This document shows, in pieces, positions 1 to 9,314 of a DNA stretch of 64,000 nt. Position 1 is the stretch's first letter, and each line of letters starts with the position of its first letter. The stretch is taken from assembly GCF_036226465.1 (NCBI RefSeq), contig NZ_CP108476.1:6324001-6388000 (forward strand), read 5' to 3'. The position numbers and the translations under genes were made by a program. Source of the stretch: Kitasatospora sp. NBC_01250 (lineage in GTDB: Bacteria; Actinomycetota; Actinomycetes; Streptomycetales; Streptomycetaceae). The notes under the pieces are model-generated. The model saw only the letters and a list, made by a program, of their open reading frames with translations. It was not told the origin of the DNA and ran no database searches.

Positions 1-313
1 CGAGCAGGAAGTCGCTGCTCTCCTGCGGTAGTTCGGCTCTTCCTGGTATGCAGGGCAGGTAGTCGCCGGCCGCCTCGTCCAGCCGCAGCGGGACGGCGCC
101 CAGCTGCTCGCCGACCAGTCGCGCGGTCTGCGCCGCCCGCGGCAGCGGACCGTGGTGCACCACGGCCAGCGGCACGTCCCGCAGCCGCCGCCCGAGCAGC
201 ACCGCCTGCCGCCGCCCGTTCTCGGAGAGGCCTGCCCCGTCCTGCCCCGGCTGCCCCGGCAGCGCCTCGCCGTGCCGGGCGAGGTAGAGACAGCGGGTGG
301 CGCTGGTGGTCAT
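1..313 (-). CDS. Histidine phosphatase family protein (3' end cut by window edge)
   Basis: Only the first 104 residues are visible. The frame runs off the left edge without a stop. The start ATG at 313 follows a GGAGGAG ribosome-binding site at good spacing. RHGE lies at residues 13-16, and His14 would be the phospho-accepting residue of the histidine phosphatase (phosphoglycerate-mutase-like) superfamily. A second conserved arginine of the fold probably lies in the PRAAQTA stretch near residue 60. The family hydrolyses small phosphate esters or phosphoproteins, and the substrate cannot be read here. It lies 117 bp downstream of the inositol-monophosphatase-like gene on the same strand, so the two may be co-transcribed. 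The family call is secure, the biological role unknown. Confidence 0.85.
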   Translation of the reverse strand, partial: MTTSATRCLYLARHGEALPGQPGQDGAGLSENGRRQAVLLGRRLRDVPLAVVHHGPLPRAAQTARLVGEQLGAVPLRLDEAAGDYLPCIPGRAELPQESSDFLL

Positions 314-430
314 GCGGGCTCCTCCGACGGGCTGCAGGTTTGCCCAGCAGGGACGTGCCGCCGGTCACCGTGGTTCCGCCGCGCCGCCGTTCACTCCGCC
401 GCGCCGTTCGCGCCGTTCGCGCCCCTCACG

Positions 431-1243
431 TCACGCCACGGCGCCGAGCACCCGAACCAGCGCCTCGTGCTGCCCGACCGGCGCGGCCAGGAAGCCGGTC
501 GAGGTGGACGGCTGCCAGGGCCGGCCCGCGTGGTCGGTGACCCTGGCCCCGGCCTCGGCCGCGATCAGCGCCCCGCCCAGCAGGTTGGGCGCATCCAGTC
601 CGCACTCCCAGAACGCGTCCAGGTGGCCGGAGCCGACCTGGGCCACCTGCAGCGCGGTCGGCCCGAGGTTGCGCACCGCGAGCACCCCGGCCCCGATCAC
701 CGCGGAGGTGGTCGCGCCGACCCGGCGCAGCGCGTCCGGCTCCTCGGTGATCGTCGGCGGGTGGCTGGTGGCGACCACGGCAACGGCCAACTCCCGCTCG
801 GACGGCCTGATCCGACGTCCGTTCAGCCGGGCCCCGGCACCGCGGACGGCGGTGTAGGTGGCGCCCAGCCGCGGTGCGTGGACCACCGCGAGCACGGCCC
901 GGCCCTCGCGCAGCAGCGTCGCGGTGACCGCCCAGTGCGGCAGGCCCAGCAGGTACTGCACGGCGCCATCGGTGGCGTCGCAGCTCCACCACTCGCCGTC
1001 GGCCGGTAGTGCGGTCGCCAACTCGTCCGTCAGCCAGCCGGCTTGCGGCCGCAGGGCGCCCAGCCGCTCGCGCAGCAGGCCGGTGGCCGGCCGGTCCAGC
1101 GCGCCGAACGCGGCCAGCGCCTCGGCGCGGGTGCGCGCCGCGATCGGTTCGGCGCTCTGCCGCTCGGCCAGCAGATGGCCGACCTCGCGCACGACCTGCT
1201 CGACCTGCGCGACCTGCTCGATCTCGGTGATCAGCTGCTCCAT
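431..1243 (-). CDS. Inositol monophosphatase family protein
   Basis: A 270-residue protein of the FIG/inositol-monophosphatase superfamily, Mg2+-dependent phosphatases. The metal motif appears as DATDG at residues 89-93 (family: D-P-I/L-D-G-T), and the C-terminal motif as WECGLDAPNLLGG followed by AEAG (family: W-D-x-A-A-G...EAGG). Both are recognisable but degenerate: the usual first GEE motif is not obvious and may be represented by TDE near residue 72. The ATG at 1243 was chosen over an in-frame start 13 codons upstream because GAGAGGAGC precedes it. The gene is divergent from an Lrp-type regulator at 1348. The substrate could be inositol phosphate, histidinol phosphate or 3'-phosphoadenosine phosphate, and the sequence does not decide. 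Confidence 0.8.
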   Translation of the reverse strand: MEQLITEIEQVAQVEQVVREVGHLLAERQSAEPIAARTRAEALAAFGALDRPATGLLRERLGALRPQAGWLTDELATALPADGEWWSCDATDGAVQYLLGLPHWAVTATLLREGRAVLAVVHAPRLGATYTAVRGAGARLNGRRIRPSERELAVAVVATSHPPTITEEPDALRRVGATTSAVIGAGVLAVRNLGPTALQVAQVGSGHLDAFWECGLDAPNLLGGALIAAEAGARVTDHAGRPWQPSTSTGFLAAPVGQHEALVRVLGAVA

Positions 1244-1347
1244 CGGTCCGGCTCCTCTCGGGTGGTGTTCTCGTCGGCCCAAGGAGTACCGTCACCGCGG
1301 CAGATCACGACGTCGCAACCCGCCCTGGCGGCGGAGATCGGACAACC

Positions 1348-2418
1348 ATGCGCACCGAAACGACGGATCCGGCCACCCTGCTCGACCCGCTGGACCGCCG
1401 CCTGGTCTGCGCCCTGCAGGTGGACGGCCGGGCCGAGCCGGGCCTGCTGGCCGAGGTGCTCGGCGTCTCGGTGCGCACCGTGACCCGGCGGCTGGCCCGG
1501 CTGCGCGAGACCGGAGTGCTGCGGGTGGTGCTGCTGCCACGGGCCGCGGACGAGGCGGTGGGCGCGCTGCTGCTGCGGGTACGGGTGCTGAGCGGGCGGG
1601 TGGCCGCGGTGGCGGACGCGCTGGTGGCGAGGTCGGACGTGCCGTTCGTCGATCTGATGCTCGGCGGTCAGGAGATCAGCGCGGTCGTGGTCACCGACCG
1701 GGCCGGACGCGACCAGTTGCTCTACCGCCAGTTGCCGGCCACCGACGCGGTGGTCGAGACCACGGTCCACGCGGTGCTGCACCTGTTCGCGGACGCCGCC
1801 CGCTGGCAGGCCGGGCTGCTGACCCCGGAGGAGGTCGCCGCGCTGACCCCCACCGCGCTGCCCCCCACCGCGCCGACCGCCGCCGACCCGACCCCCGCCG
1901 AGCCCGCACCGTCGACCGCCGCGCCGGCCGCGCCGCCGGAACTGGACCAGCTGGACCGGGCGCTGCTGGGGGAGTTGGCCGAGGATGCGCGCCGCTCGGC
2001 GGCCGGGCTGGCCCAGGCCCTGGACGCCCCGGAGTCCACCGTGCGCCGTCGGCTGCGCCGACTGGCGGCGGCGGGCCTGCTGCGCACCCACGCGACCGTC
2101 GACCCGCGCCTGCTCGGCATGACGGTGGACGCCAACCTCTGGCTCTCGGTACCGCCCGGGCGGCTGGCCGAGGCGGGCCGGGTGCTCGCCGCGCACCCGC
2201 AGGTGCACGGCGTGGTGGCGACCAGCGGGCCGCACAATCTGATGGCCGCCGTCTTCTGCCCCGACCACGGGGCGCTCTACCGCTTCAGCACCGAGGTGCT
2301 CGGCCCCCTGGGTGCCGACCGGGTGGAGACCGCGATCGTGGCGCGTGCGGTGAAGCGCGCCGGAGTGCGGATCACCAGGCCGGGGGCCGTCCGGCCCGGT
2401 GCACCGGACAGCCGATGA
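1348..2418 (+). CDS. Tandem-duplicated Lrp/AsnC family transcriptional regulator
   Basis: A 356-residue protein, about twice the usual 150 residues of an Lrp/AsnC regulator, made of two complete copies. Copy 1 has a winged helix at about residues 10-60 (LDRRLVCALQVDGR, then VSVRTVTRRLARLRETG) and an effector-binding domain to about 150. An Ala/Pro/Thr-rich linker covers about 165-195. Copy 2 repeats the arrangement (LDRALLGELAEDARRS, then ESTVRRRLRRLAAAGLL, then its own RAM-like domain to the C terminus). Each copy can be expected to bind DNA, so one chain may mimic a canonical dimer. ATG 1348 follows GGAGATCGGACAACC. It is divergent from the monophosphatase gene and probably regulates that gene or itself. 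The effector is unknown. Confidence 0.88.
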   Translation: MRTETTDPATLLDPLDRRLVCALQVDGRAEPGLLAEVLGVSVRTVTRRLARLRETGVLRVVLLPRAADEAVGALLLRVRVLSGRVAAVADALVARSDVPFVDLMLGGQEISAVVVTDRAGRDQLLYRQLPATDAVVETTVHAVLHLFADAARWQAGLLTPEEVAALTPTALPPTAPTAADPTPAEPAPSTAAPAAPPELDQLDRALLGELAEDARRSAAGLAQALDAPESTVRRRLRRLAAAGLLRTHATVDPRLLGMTVDANLWLSVPPGRLAEAGRVLAAHPQVHGVVATSGPHNLMAAVFCPDHGALYRFSTEVLGPLGADRVETAIVARAVKRAGVRITRPGAVRPGAPDSR

Positions 2419-2422
2419 GGCG

Positions 2423-2923
2423 TCAGGCGTGGGTGGTGGAGCCCGGGCGGAGCACCATGAGGACCGTCACCACGGCCCAGAGAAGCGCGAAGATCCCGGT
2501 GCTCATGGTGAGCAGCTTGAGCCCCGCGGCCGCGCCCACCGGGTCGGCGTCCGGCCGGCCGGCGAGCGCGGAGACCACGGCCTCCTGCCGGGGCAGCACC
2601 AGCACCAGCAGGACCAGCGCGGCGACGACGGTGATGGCCAGCGAGGCGATCAGCCAGGCGCTGCCCATCACGCCCATGACCTGGGCGGTCCCGATGCCGA
2701 GTACCGGCACGGCGATCCCGAGGAGCGCGTAGACCTGGGTGATCCGGTAGAGCAGGCGCACCGAGGCGGTGTTCTCGGCCAACTCGCCCGCGGCGGCCTC
2801 CGGGTTCCCGGCGGCGGCCAGCGCGGCCTGCGCCTTGCGGGGGAACATGCTCGCCGCCACCGTCACCGGGCCGATCGCGATGATCGCAGCCAGCACGTGC
2901 AGGCTCAACAGAAACTTGGCCAT
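2423..2923 (-). CDS. Small integral membrane protein (DUF2269-like)
   Basis: A 166-residue hydrophobic protein with four predicted membrane segments: about residues 4-24, 58-80, 84-105 and 138-160. The first segment contains HVLAAIIAIGP, typical of the DUF2269 family of small predicted membrane proteins. No catalytic motif is seen and the function is unknown. Its 3' end converges on the duplicated Lrp gene with only 4 bp between the stop codons and no hairpin between them. The start is the only ATG in frame before the first membrane segment, and the ribosome-binding site is weak. Family assignment is from pattern only. Confidence 0.7.
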   Translation of the reverse strand: MAKFLLSLHVLAAIIAIGPVTVAASMFPRKAQAALAAAGNPEAAAGELAENTASVRLLYRITQVYALLGIAVPVLGIGTAQVMGVMGSAWLIASLAITVVAALVLLVLVLPRQEAVVSALAGRPDADPVGAAAGLKLLTMSTGIFALLWAVVTVLMVLRPGSTTHA

Positions 2924-3196
2924 GGGGATCGACAGCCTTCGCGCTTGTCCGAGGTGGCGGGCGGGGGCCCGGGGGCGCTGGAGTGCGGCAGCCCCGCCCG
3001 GCACGCTAACACTCGCCCGTTCGGCGGCTTGACCCCGGCCCAAAACTACGCCGTCCGAGTGGGATTCGAATGATGATCACTCTGGGGCGGTGCCGCCTAC
3101 CCCGCCTTTGCCCACCGTTTGCCTTGGATGGTCCGCGTCCGCCCTGGTCAGCCGAGCCCGGCACACCCCAGACGCCGGGGCCAGGGAGGTAGACGC

Positions 3197-4744
<1,548 letters not shown>

Positions 4745-4813
4745 GCCGACCACGAGGTAGAGAACTGCCGGACGGGCCGAACCCCCAAGGCCGCCCCCGA
4801 CAGCCGCAACACC

Positions 4814-4855
4814 GAGGCCGCCCGGCCACCCTCATCAGGGTGGCCGGGCGGCCTC
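4814..4855. terminator. Bidirectional terminator hairpin
   Basis: A perfect 19-bp inverted repeat (4814-4832 with 4837-4855) with a 4-nt loop lies between the convergent surface-protein gene and kynureninase gene. It has no T-run, as is common in high-GC actinomycetes. It is well placed to end both transcripts. Confidence 0.85.
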
Positions 4856-4889
4856 GTTCAGCTCAGGTCGGCACCCGGGGCTCAGCGGC

Positions 4890-6140
4890 TCACGTCACCG
4901 CACCCCGCCTGCCGAACCGCTCCTCGCGCCACTCCCCGCTCGCCAGCACCTCGTGCAGCGCCTGCGCCGCGTCCCAGACCTCGGTGTACGACAGGTACAG
5001 CGGCGTGAAGCCGAAGCGCATCAGGTCCGGCGCCCGGAAGTCGCCGATCACTCCGCGCTCGATCAGCGCCTGCACCACCGGGAACCCGTCCGGGTGCCGG
5101 ATCGCCACCTGGCTGCCGCGAAGCTCGGGCGAACCGGGCGTCACCACCTCCAGGTCCGCGCACCGGTCGATGAACAGCCCGGTCAGCGCGAGGCTCTTGG
5201 CCCGCAGCTGCGCGAGGTCGACCTTCTCCCAGATCTCCAGGGTGGCCCGCAGCCCGGCCAGCGCCAGCAGCGGCGGGAAGCTGGTGAGGAACCGACCGAT
5301 CCCCTCGGCCGGCCGGTAGCCGGGCTCGAAGGCGAACGGCGCGGCGTGCCCGAACCATCCGGTCAACGGCTGCTCGGCGGCGGCGTGGTGGCGCGGTGCG
5401 GCGTACAGGAAGCTGGGCGCGCACGGGCCGGCGTTCAGGTACTTGTAGGTGCAGCCGACGGCGAAGTCGACCTGGTGGGCCGTCAGGTCGATCGGCAGCG
5501 CGCCCGCCGAGTGGCACAGGTCCCAGATCATCAGCGCGCCGGCCCGGTGCACCTTGGCGGTGATCTCGCCCATGTCGAGCAGTCGCCCGGTGCGGTAGTC
5601 GACCTGGGAGAGGACCACGGCGGCCACCCCCTCGTCCAGGTGGGCGTCCAGGTCGTCGGCGGAGTCGAGCGAGGGCAGCAGCACGCTGCGCGCGCCCTCG
5701 AAGAGGCCGGTGACCCCCTCGGCGATGTACAGGTCGGTGGGGAAGGACTCGCGCTCGCCGAGCACCGTGTGCCGCCCGGGCCGCATCCGTAGCGCGGCCG
5801 TCAGGACCTTGAAGAGGTTGACCGAGACGCTGTCGCAGACCACCACCTCGCCCGGCCCGGCCCCGACCAGTCGGGCGATCCGGTCGCCCAGGGTGAACGG
5901 CAGTTCGGTCCAGCCGTGCTTGTTCCAGCTGGTGATGAGGTCCTGACCCCACTCCTCCTCGACCGTCCGGCGGACGATCTCGGGGGTGCGGGCCGGCAGC
6001 ACGCCGAGTGAATTGCCGTCCAGGTAGACGCCGTTGGACGGCAGGGTGTACTCCGCGCGGAACAGCGCGAGCGGATCGTCGGCGTCCAGGGCCAGGCACT
6101 GTTCACGGGAGGTGGGGATCTGCACCAGGCTGCTGCTCAC
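4890..6140 (-). CDS. kynU: Kynureninase
   Basis: A 416-residue PLP-dependent enzyme of the aminotransferase class V fold that cleaves kynurenine (or 3-hydroxykynurenine) to anthranilate (or 3-hydroxyanthranilate) and alanine. Family motifs are clear: YLDGNSLG near residue 39, WDLCHSAGA (the PLP-pyridine aspartate) and GCTYKYLNAGPCAP, whose Lys forms the Schiff base, then RFGFTPLYLSY near the C terminus. Length is normal. The GTG start at 6140 overlaps the stop of the upstream dioxygenase-like gene as GTGA and follows GAGGAGAG, so translation is probably coupled. No kynurenine formamidase gene is visible in the window. The pair could feed anthranilate to catabolism or to a secondary metabolite. 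Confidence 0.95.
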   Translation of the reverse strand: MSSSLVQIPTSREQCLALDADDPLALFRAEYTLPSNGVYLDGNSLGVLPARTPEIVRRTVEEEWGQDLITSWNKHGWTELPFTLGDRIARLVGAGPGEVVVCDSVSVNLFKVLTAALRMRPGRHTVLGERESFPTDLYIAEGVTGLFEGARSVLLPSLDSADDLDAHLDEGVAAVVLSQVDYRTGRLLDMGEITAKVHRAGALMIWDLCHSAGALPIDLTAHQVDFAVGCTYKYLNAGPCAPSFLYAAPRHHAAAEQPLTGWFGHAAPFAFEPGYRPAEGIGRFLTSFPPLLALAGLRATLEIWEKVDLAQLRAKSLALTGLFIDRCADLEVVTPGSPELRGSQVAIRHPDGFPVVQALIERGVIGDFRAPDLMRFGFTPLYLSYTEVWDAAQALHEVLASGEWREERFGRRGAVT

Positions 6141-6988
6141 AACTCTCCTCGTACGTTCCACAGTTCGGGGAAGACGTCCTGATCGGCGGCGGCCTTGAGC
6201 CAGCTCAGGCCGCTGGAGCCGCCGGTACCGGGCTTGGCGCCCATCGACCGCTTCACCGAAGCGTAGTGGCGCTGCCGCCACCGGGAGACGCGTTCGGCCG
6301 TGTCGAGCAGTGCCTCGGCCAGGACGACGAGTTCCGCCTGGCCGGGGTCGGTGTAGACGGTGTGCCAGGCGGCCTGGACCGCCTCGTCGGCGCGGTAGCG
6401 CTCGCTGCTCACCGTCGGCTCGCCGGTCAGCCCGCGGCGGGCGAGCAGGGCGAGCACGTCGTCGTACAGGCTCGGCCCGGTCAGTGCCTCGGACAGCTCC
6501 CGGTGCACCTCGGGGGAGCCCTGGTACATCTCCAGCAGCCGCTCGGACTTGTTGCCGAGCGTGAACTCCAGCCGCAGGTAGGCCGAGGACTGGAAGCCGG
6601 AGGCCTCGCCGAGCACCGGCCGGAACGCGCTGAACTCCACCGGGGTGAGCGTGGCCAGCAGGTCCCAGGAGCTGTTCAGCACGTCCTGGACGTGGGCGCC
6701 GCGGCGCAGCGCGGCCACCGCGCCGGGCAGGTCGTCGGCCCGCAGTGCCTGCTGGGTGAGCGTCCACTCGTGCTTGAGCAGGTCGAAGAGGAGCTCCATC
6801 ACCTGGGTGGTGATGATGAAGGAGAGTTCGGCGTCGACCGTGCTGCGCGGCTGCTGCAGGGTGTGCAGGACGTCGAGCCGGGCGTACCTCTCGTAGGGGG
6901 TGGCGCCGCTGGTCCGCAGGTCCGCGACCGCCCCCTCACGCGTGGGGTCGAAAGCCAGGTTGGGTGTCTGGACGGTGGACGGGGCCAT
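6137..6988 (-). CDS. Tryptophan 2,3-dioxygenase family heme protein (divergent active site)
   Basis: A 283-residue homologue of tryptophan 2,3-dioxygenase, which opens the indole ring to N-formylkynurenine. Overall fit is good: TPYERYARLD at about 30, SGFQSSAYLRLEF at 130-142, the C-terminal GTGGSSG at 254-260 and FPELW at 273-277. The likely axial heme ligand His241 (RQRHYASV) is kept. Two residues known to contact substrate in characterised enzymes appear changed. The active-site His of the FIIxHQ motif is Thr61 (FIITTQ), and the Arg after Tyr in Q-Y-R-x-x-E-F is Leu138 (AYLRLEF). It may therefore use an altered substrate or mechanism. It is translationally coupled to kynU and probably controlled by the divergent Lrp gene. 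ATG 6988 follows AAGGGGGAACGAG. Confidence 0.85.
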   Translation of the reverse strand: MAPSTVQTPNLAFDPTREGAVADLRTSGATPYERYARLDVLHTLQQPRSTVDAELSFIITTQVMELLFDLLKHEWTLTQQALRADDLPGAVAALRRGAHVQDVLNSSWDLLATLTPVEFSAFRPVLGEASGFQSSAYLRLEFTLGNKSERLLEMYQGSPEVHRELSEALTGPSLYDDVLALLARRGLTGEPTVSSERYRADEAVQAAWHTVYTDPGQAELVVLAEALLDTAERVSRWRQRHYASVKRSMGAKPGTGGSSGLSWLKAAADQDVFPELWNVRGEL

Positions 6989-7080
6989 GATCTCGTTCCC
7001 CCTTGGTGGCTGGTTGCCCCCTATTGTGCGGCGGCCCCGCGCGCTCTTGAATGGGTGACGGGGACCCGATCGGGCCGCTG

Positions 7081-7098
7081 ACCTTGCGCTTGCAAGGT
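7081..7098. promoter_or_regulatory. Candidate Lrp-family operator
   Basis: A perfect 7-bp inverted repeat, ACCTTGC-GCTT-GCAAGGT, lies midway between the divergent dioxygenase-like gene (start 6988) and the Lrp gene (start 7137). Lrp/AsnC proteins often bind such palindromes between themselves and the amino-acid genes they control. Binding by the adjacent regulator is inferred, not shown. Confidence 0.6.
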
Positions 7099-7136
7099 CT
7101 TTTCCGGTTCGGCCTGTCACTCGGAAAGGAGGGGCC

Positions 7137-7571
7137 TTGGACGCTCTCGACCGCCGCCTGCTCGCCGAGCTGCAGGCCGATGCGCGGCTCTCGTACAACG
7201 AACTGTCCCGCCGGGTCAGCCTCTCGGCGCCGGCCGTCGCCGAGCGGGTGCGCCGGCTGGAGGCGGACGGGGTGATCGGCGGGTACCACGCGCACGTGGA
7301 CCTGACCCGGGCCGGGCTGCCGATCACCGCGCTGGTGCAGGTGCAGTGCTACGGCCCGCGCTGCGTGCTGCGCGATCCGGCAGTGGCGACCTGGCCGGAG
7401 GTGCTCCAGCTCTACCGGGTCACCGGCGGGGCCTGCTGCGTGCTGCTGGTGGCGGTGCCGGAGATGGCTCGGTTCGAGGAGCTGATCGACCGGCTGGGCA
7501 CCTACGGGCAGCCGGCGACCTCGATGATCCTCTCCACCCCGGTGCCCTGGCGCCCGGTGGTCGTTCCGTGA
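7137..7571 (+). CDS. Lrp/AsnC family transcriptional regulator
   Basis: A 144-residue standard-length Lrp/AsnC regulator. The N-terminal winged helix is LDRRLLAELQADARLSYNEL then LSAPAVAERVRRLEADG. The C-terminal RAM-type effector domain includes YRVTGGACCVLLVAVPEM near residues 96-113. The start is a TTG at 7137 placed by a strong AAAGGAGGGG ribosome-binding site, and no ATG fits. It is divergent from the kynurenine-type operon with a palindromic site between. By analogy with KynR-type regulators it probably senses tryptophan, kynurenine or a relative and controls that operon. The effector is inference only. Confidence 0.9.
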   Translation: MDALDRRLLAELQADARLSYNELSRRVSLSAPAVAERVRRLEADGVIGGYHAHVDLTRAGLPITALVQVQCYGPRCVLRDPAVATWPEVLQLYRVTGGACCVLLVAVPEMARFEELIDRLGTYGQPATSMILSTPVPWRPVVVP

Positions 7572-7572
7572 A

Positions 7573-7668
7573 CGGTCGGCGCCCGGCGGCGTAGTGGGGT
7601 CGGCGCCCGCCGGTGCGGTGGCGTCAGCGCCCGCCGACACAGTGGCGTCAGTGCCCGCCGGCGCTGTG
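7573..7668. repeat. Four 24-bp tandem units at the 3' end of the MarC gene
   Basis: Four imperfect 24-bp units (7573-7596, 7597-7620, 7621-7644, 7645-7668) share a core close to GCGTCAGCGCCCGCCG. The rightmost unit contains the MarC stop codon. Because 24 is a multiple of three, the array looks like repeated duplication of the gene's last codons plus stop. The leftmost unit begins one base after the Lrp stop. Confidence 0.75.
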
Positions 7669-8289
7669 GAACGGCACGCCCAGCCCCTGCAGGCCGTTCA
7701 GGAACAGCTCCACGCCCACCGCCGCGAGCAGCAGACCGAGCAGCCGGGAGAGCACTTCCAGCGAGGTCTGGTGGGTGCGCCGCAGCAGCGGAGCCAGCAC
7801 CAGCACGCACACGGTGTTGATCGCCACCACCGCGGTGTACGCGCCGGCCACCGTGAACCGCCAGCCCCATTCCTCCTTGGTCAGTGACTCCACCAGTACG
7901 GCCGTCATCGCCAGCGGGCTCGCCACGTACGGCAGCAGCAGTTCGCGCACCCCTTCGGCCAGCGGGTTGGACAGCCCGTCCTCCTCGTCCTCGCTCGCGC
8001 CGCCGAAGTGCACGCCGAGCACCAGGCCGACCGCGTAGAGGAAGAAGATCACCCCGCCGGCCAGCTGCAGCGACTCGTCGCTGACGTGGAAGAAGTTGGT
8101 GATCGCATCCGCGCTGAACGCCATCACCACGCCGACCAGCAGGGCCAGCAGCGAGCTGACCGCGAGCAGCCGGCGCACCTCCGCAAGGGTGCGGGTGCGG
8201 CTCAGCTGGGCGTAGGCCAGCAGCACCTTGGGCGGGCCGACCACGGCGAAGAAGGTGATGAACGCACTGCTCAGGTTGAGAACCGACAT
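7648..8289 (-). CDS. MarC family membrane protein
   Basis: A 213-residue integral membrane protein with about six hydrophobic segments, matching the MarC/UPF0056 family. The N-terminal FITFFAVVGPPKVLLAY and the PYVASPLAMTAVLV stretch correspond to the two related halves of the family. A charged loop (SEDEEDG) separates the halves. The family was once linked to multiple antibiotic resistance, but its function is not established. ATG 8289 is used because it begins at the first membrane segment, although the sequence before it (GCTGTGGGG) is only a weak ribosome-binding site. It converges on the Lrp gene at 7137 across the tandem repeat array. Confidence 0.82.
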   Translation of the reverse strand: MSVLNLSSAFITFFAVVGPPKVLLAYAQLSRTRTLAEVRRLLAVSSLLALLVGVVMAFSADAITNFFHVSDESLQLAGGVIFFLYAVGLVLGVHFGGASEDEEDGLSNPLAEGVRELLLPYVASPLAMTAVLVESLTKEEWGWRFTVAGAYTAVVAINTVCVLVLAPLLRRTHQTSLEVLSRLLGLLLAAVGVELFLNGLQGLGVPFHSAGGH

Positions 8290-8340
8290 CCCCACAGCAT
8301 CGTCGAGCCCGGGCGCGCCGGGACGCTGCCGCACCGGGGG

Positions 8341-8655
8341 TCAGCGCAGCCGCACCGTGACTCCCGTCTCACGCAGCAGGTCGACCACCGCGCGGGCGTA
8401 GCCGTCCGGCAGCTGGGGCGAGTGCTCGGCCACCGTCCAGTCGTGCCAGACCAGGGTGAACGGCGGCTGCGGGCCGAAGCCGCCGCGCAGGCAGTCGGCC
8501 AGCGCGTCCAGGTTGCGGCCGTAGTAGCCGCCCGGACCGTTCACCGCGCTGCCCAGCGCCGCGTACAGGCCGGCCCGGGTACCGGCCCCGGTGCCGTCCA
8601 GCTGGAACTCGGGCCGCTGGGACCCGGGCTGCCGGACCTCGCGCTGCGCCGTCAT
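8341..8655 (-). CDS. Barstar family protein (ribonuclease-inhibitor fold)
   Basis: A 104-residue protein of the barstar family, small proteins that bind and inhibit secreted barnase-type ribonucleases. GGYYGRNLDALADCLRGGF near residues 42-60 matches the conserved G-x-N-x-D-A-L-x-D-x-L of barstars, and FTLVWHDW follows. GAGGGAGGC precedes ATG 8655. No barnase-like or polymorphic-toxin gene lies beside it, so it is an orphan immunity-type gene or has another partner elsewhere. The next gene upstream is divergent. Confidence 0.87.
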   Translation of the reverse strand: MTAQREVRQPGSQRPEFQLDGTGAGTRAGLYAALGSAVNGPGGYYGRNLDALADCLRGGFGPQPPFTLVWHDWTVAEHSPQLPDGYARAVVDLLRETGVTVRLR

Positions 8656-8771
8656 CGGCGGGCCTCCCTCGTCAGGCCTCCAGGGTCCCCCGGATGGCCT
8701 GCTCCGGTCGAGGAGGCGCCGGGGGTCGGCTGGGATGGGAGGCGCACGGGGGCAGAGGAGATGAGGACACT

Positions 8772-9314
8772 ATGGGCTGCGTCAACCGCACAGATCTGGG
8801 GCTGCTCACCCTGCGCGCCGCCGTCGGCGGGGTGCTCTTCGCCCACGGCGGCCAGAAGCTCTTCGGCTGGTTCGGTGGCGGCGGCCTGGAGGGCACCGCC
8901 AGCGGCATGGAGGCGATGGGGTTCAAGCCGGGTGGGCAGAGCGCGCTGGCCGCCGGCCTCGGCGAGGCCGGCGGCGGTGCGCTGCTGATCGCCGGGCTTG
9001 CCACCCCGGTGGCCGGGCCGATCGTGGCGGGCACCATGGCCGGCGCCAGCGTGGTGCACTTCCCGCACGGCTTCTTCGCCACCAAGGGCGGCTACGAGTA
9101 CCCGGCGCTGCTCGGCGTCTGCGGCCTGGCCCTGGGCATCGCCGGGCCCGGCTGCTACTCGCTCGACCAGCTGACCGGCCACCGGCTGAACCGTCCGTGG
9201 CTGGGTGCGCTGGCCTTCGTGGCCTCGGCGGCGGGCGCCTTCTCGGTGGTCTGCAAGCGCGAGCGCGGCATCCGGGAGGCGGCTGCCAAGGCGATGGAGA
9301 GTGAGCCCGAGTAG
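8772..9314 (+). CDS. DoxX family membrane protein
   Basis: A 180-residue protein with four membrane segments, matching the DoxX family (LRAAVGGVLFAHGGQKLFGWFGGGGLEG near the N terminus and HFPHGFFATKGGYEYPALL in the middle). DoxX proteins are membrane subunits linked to quinone or thiosulfate redox and to oxidative-stress complexes. Here no redox partner gene adjoins, so the exact role is open. The GAGGAGATGAGG ribosome-binding region precedes ATG 8772. The C-terminal 20 residues are charged and cytosolic. Confidence 0.88.
   Translation: MGCVNRTDLGLLTLRAAVGGVLFAHGGQKLFGWFGGGGLEGTASGMEAMGFKPGGQSALAAGLGEAGGGALLIAGLATPVAGPIVAGTMAGASVVHFPHGFFATKGGYEYPALLGVCGLALGIAGPGCYSLDQLTGHRLNRPWLGALAFVASAAGAFSVVCKRERGIREAAAKAMESEPE

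Noticed and set aside
1281-1320. CGACGTCG palindrome before the duplicated Lrp gene as an operator
   Set aside because: Only 8 bp of symmetry, common in GC-rich DNA; too weak to list.
3040-3080. tRNA-like TTCGAATCCC on the minus strand
   Set aside because: The T-loop-like run has no matching T stem, anticodon arm or acceptor stem in the flanks.
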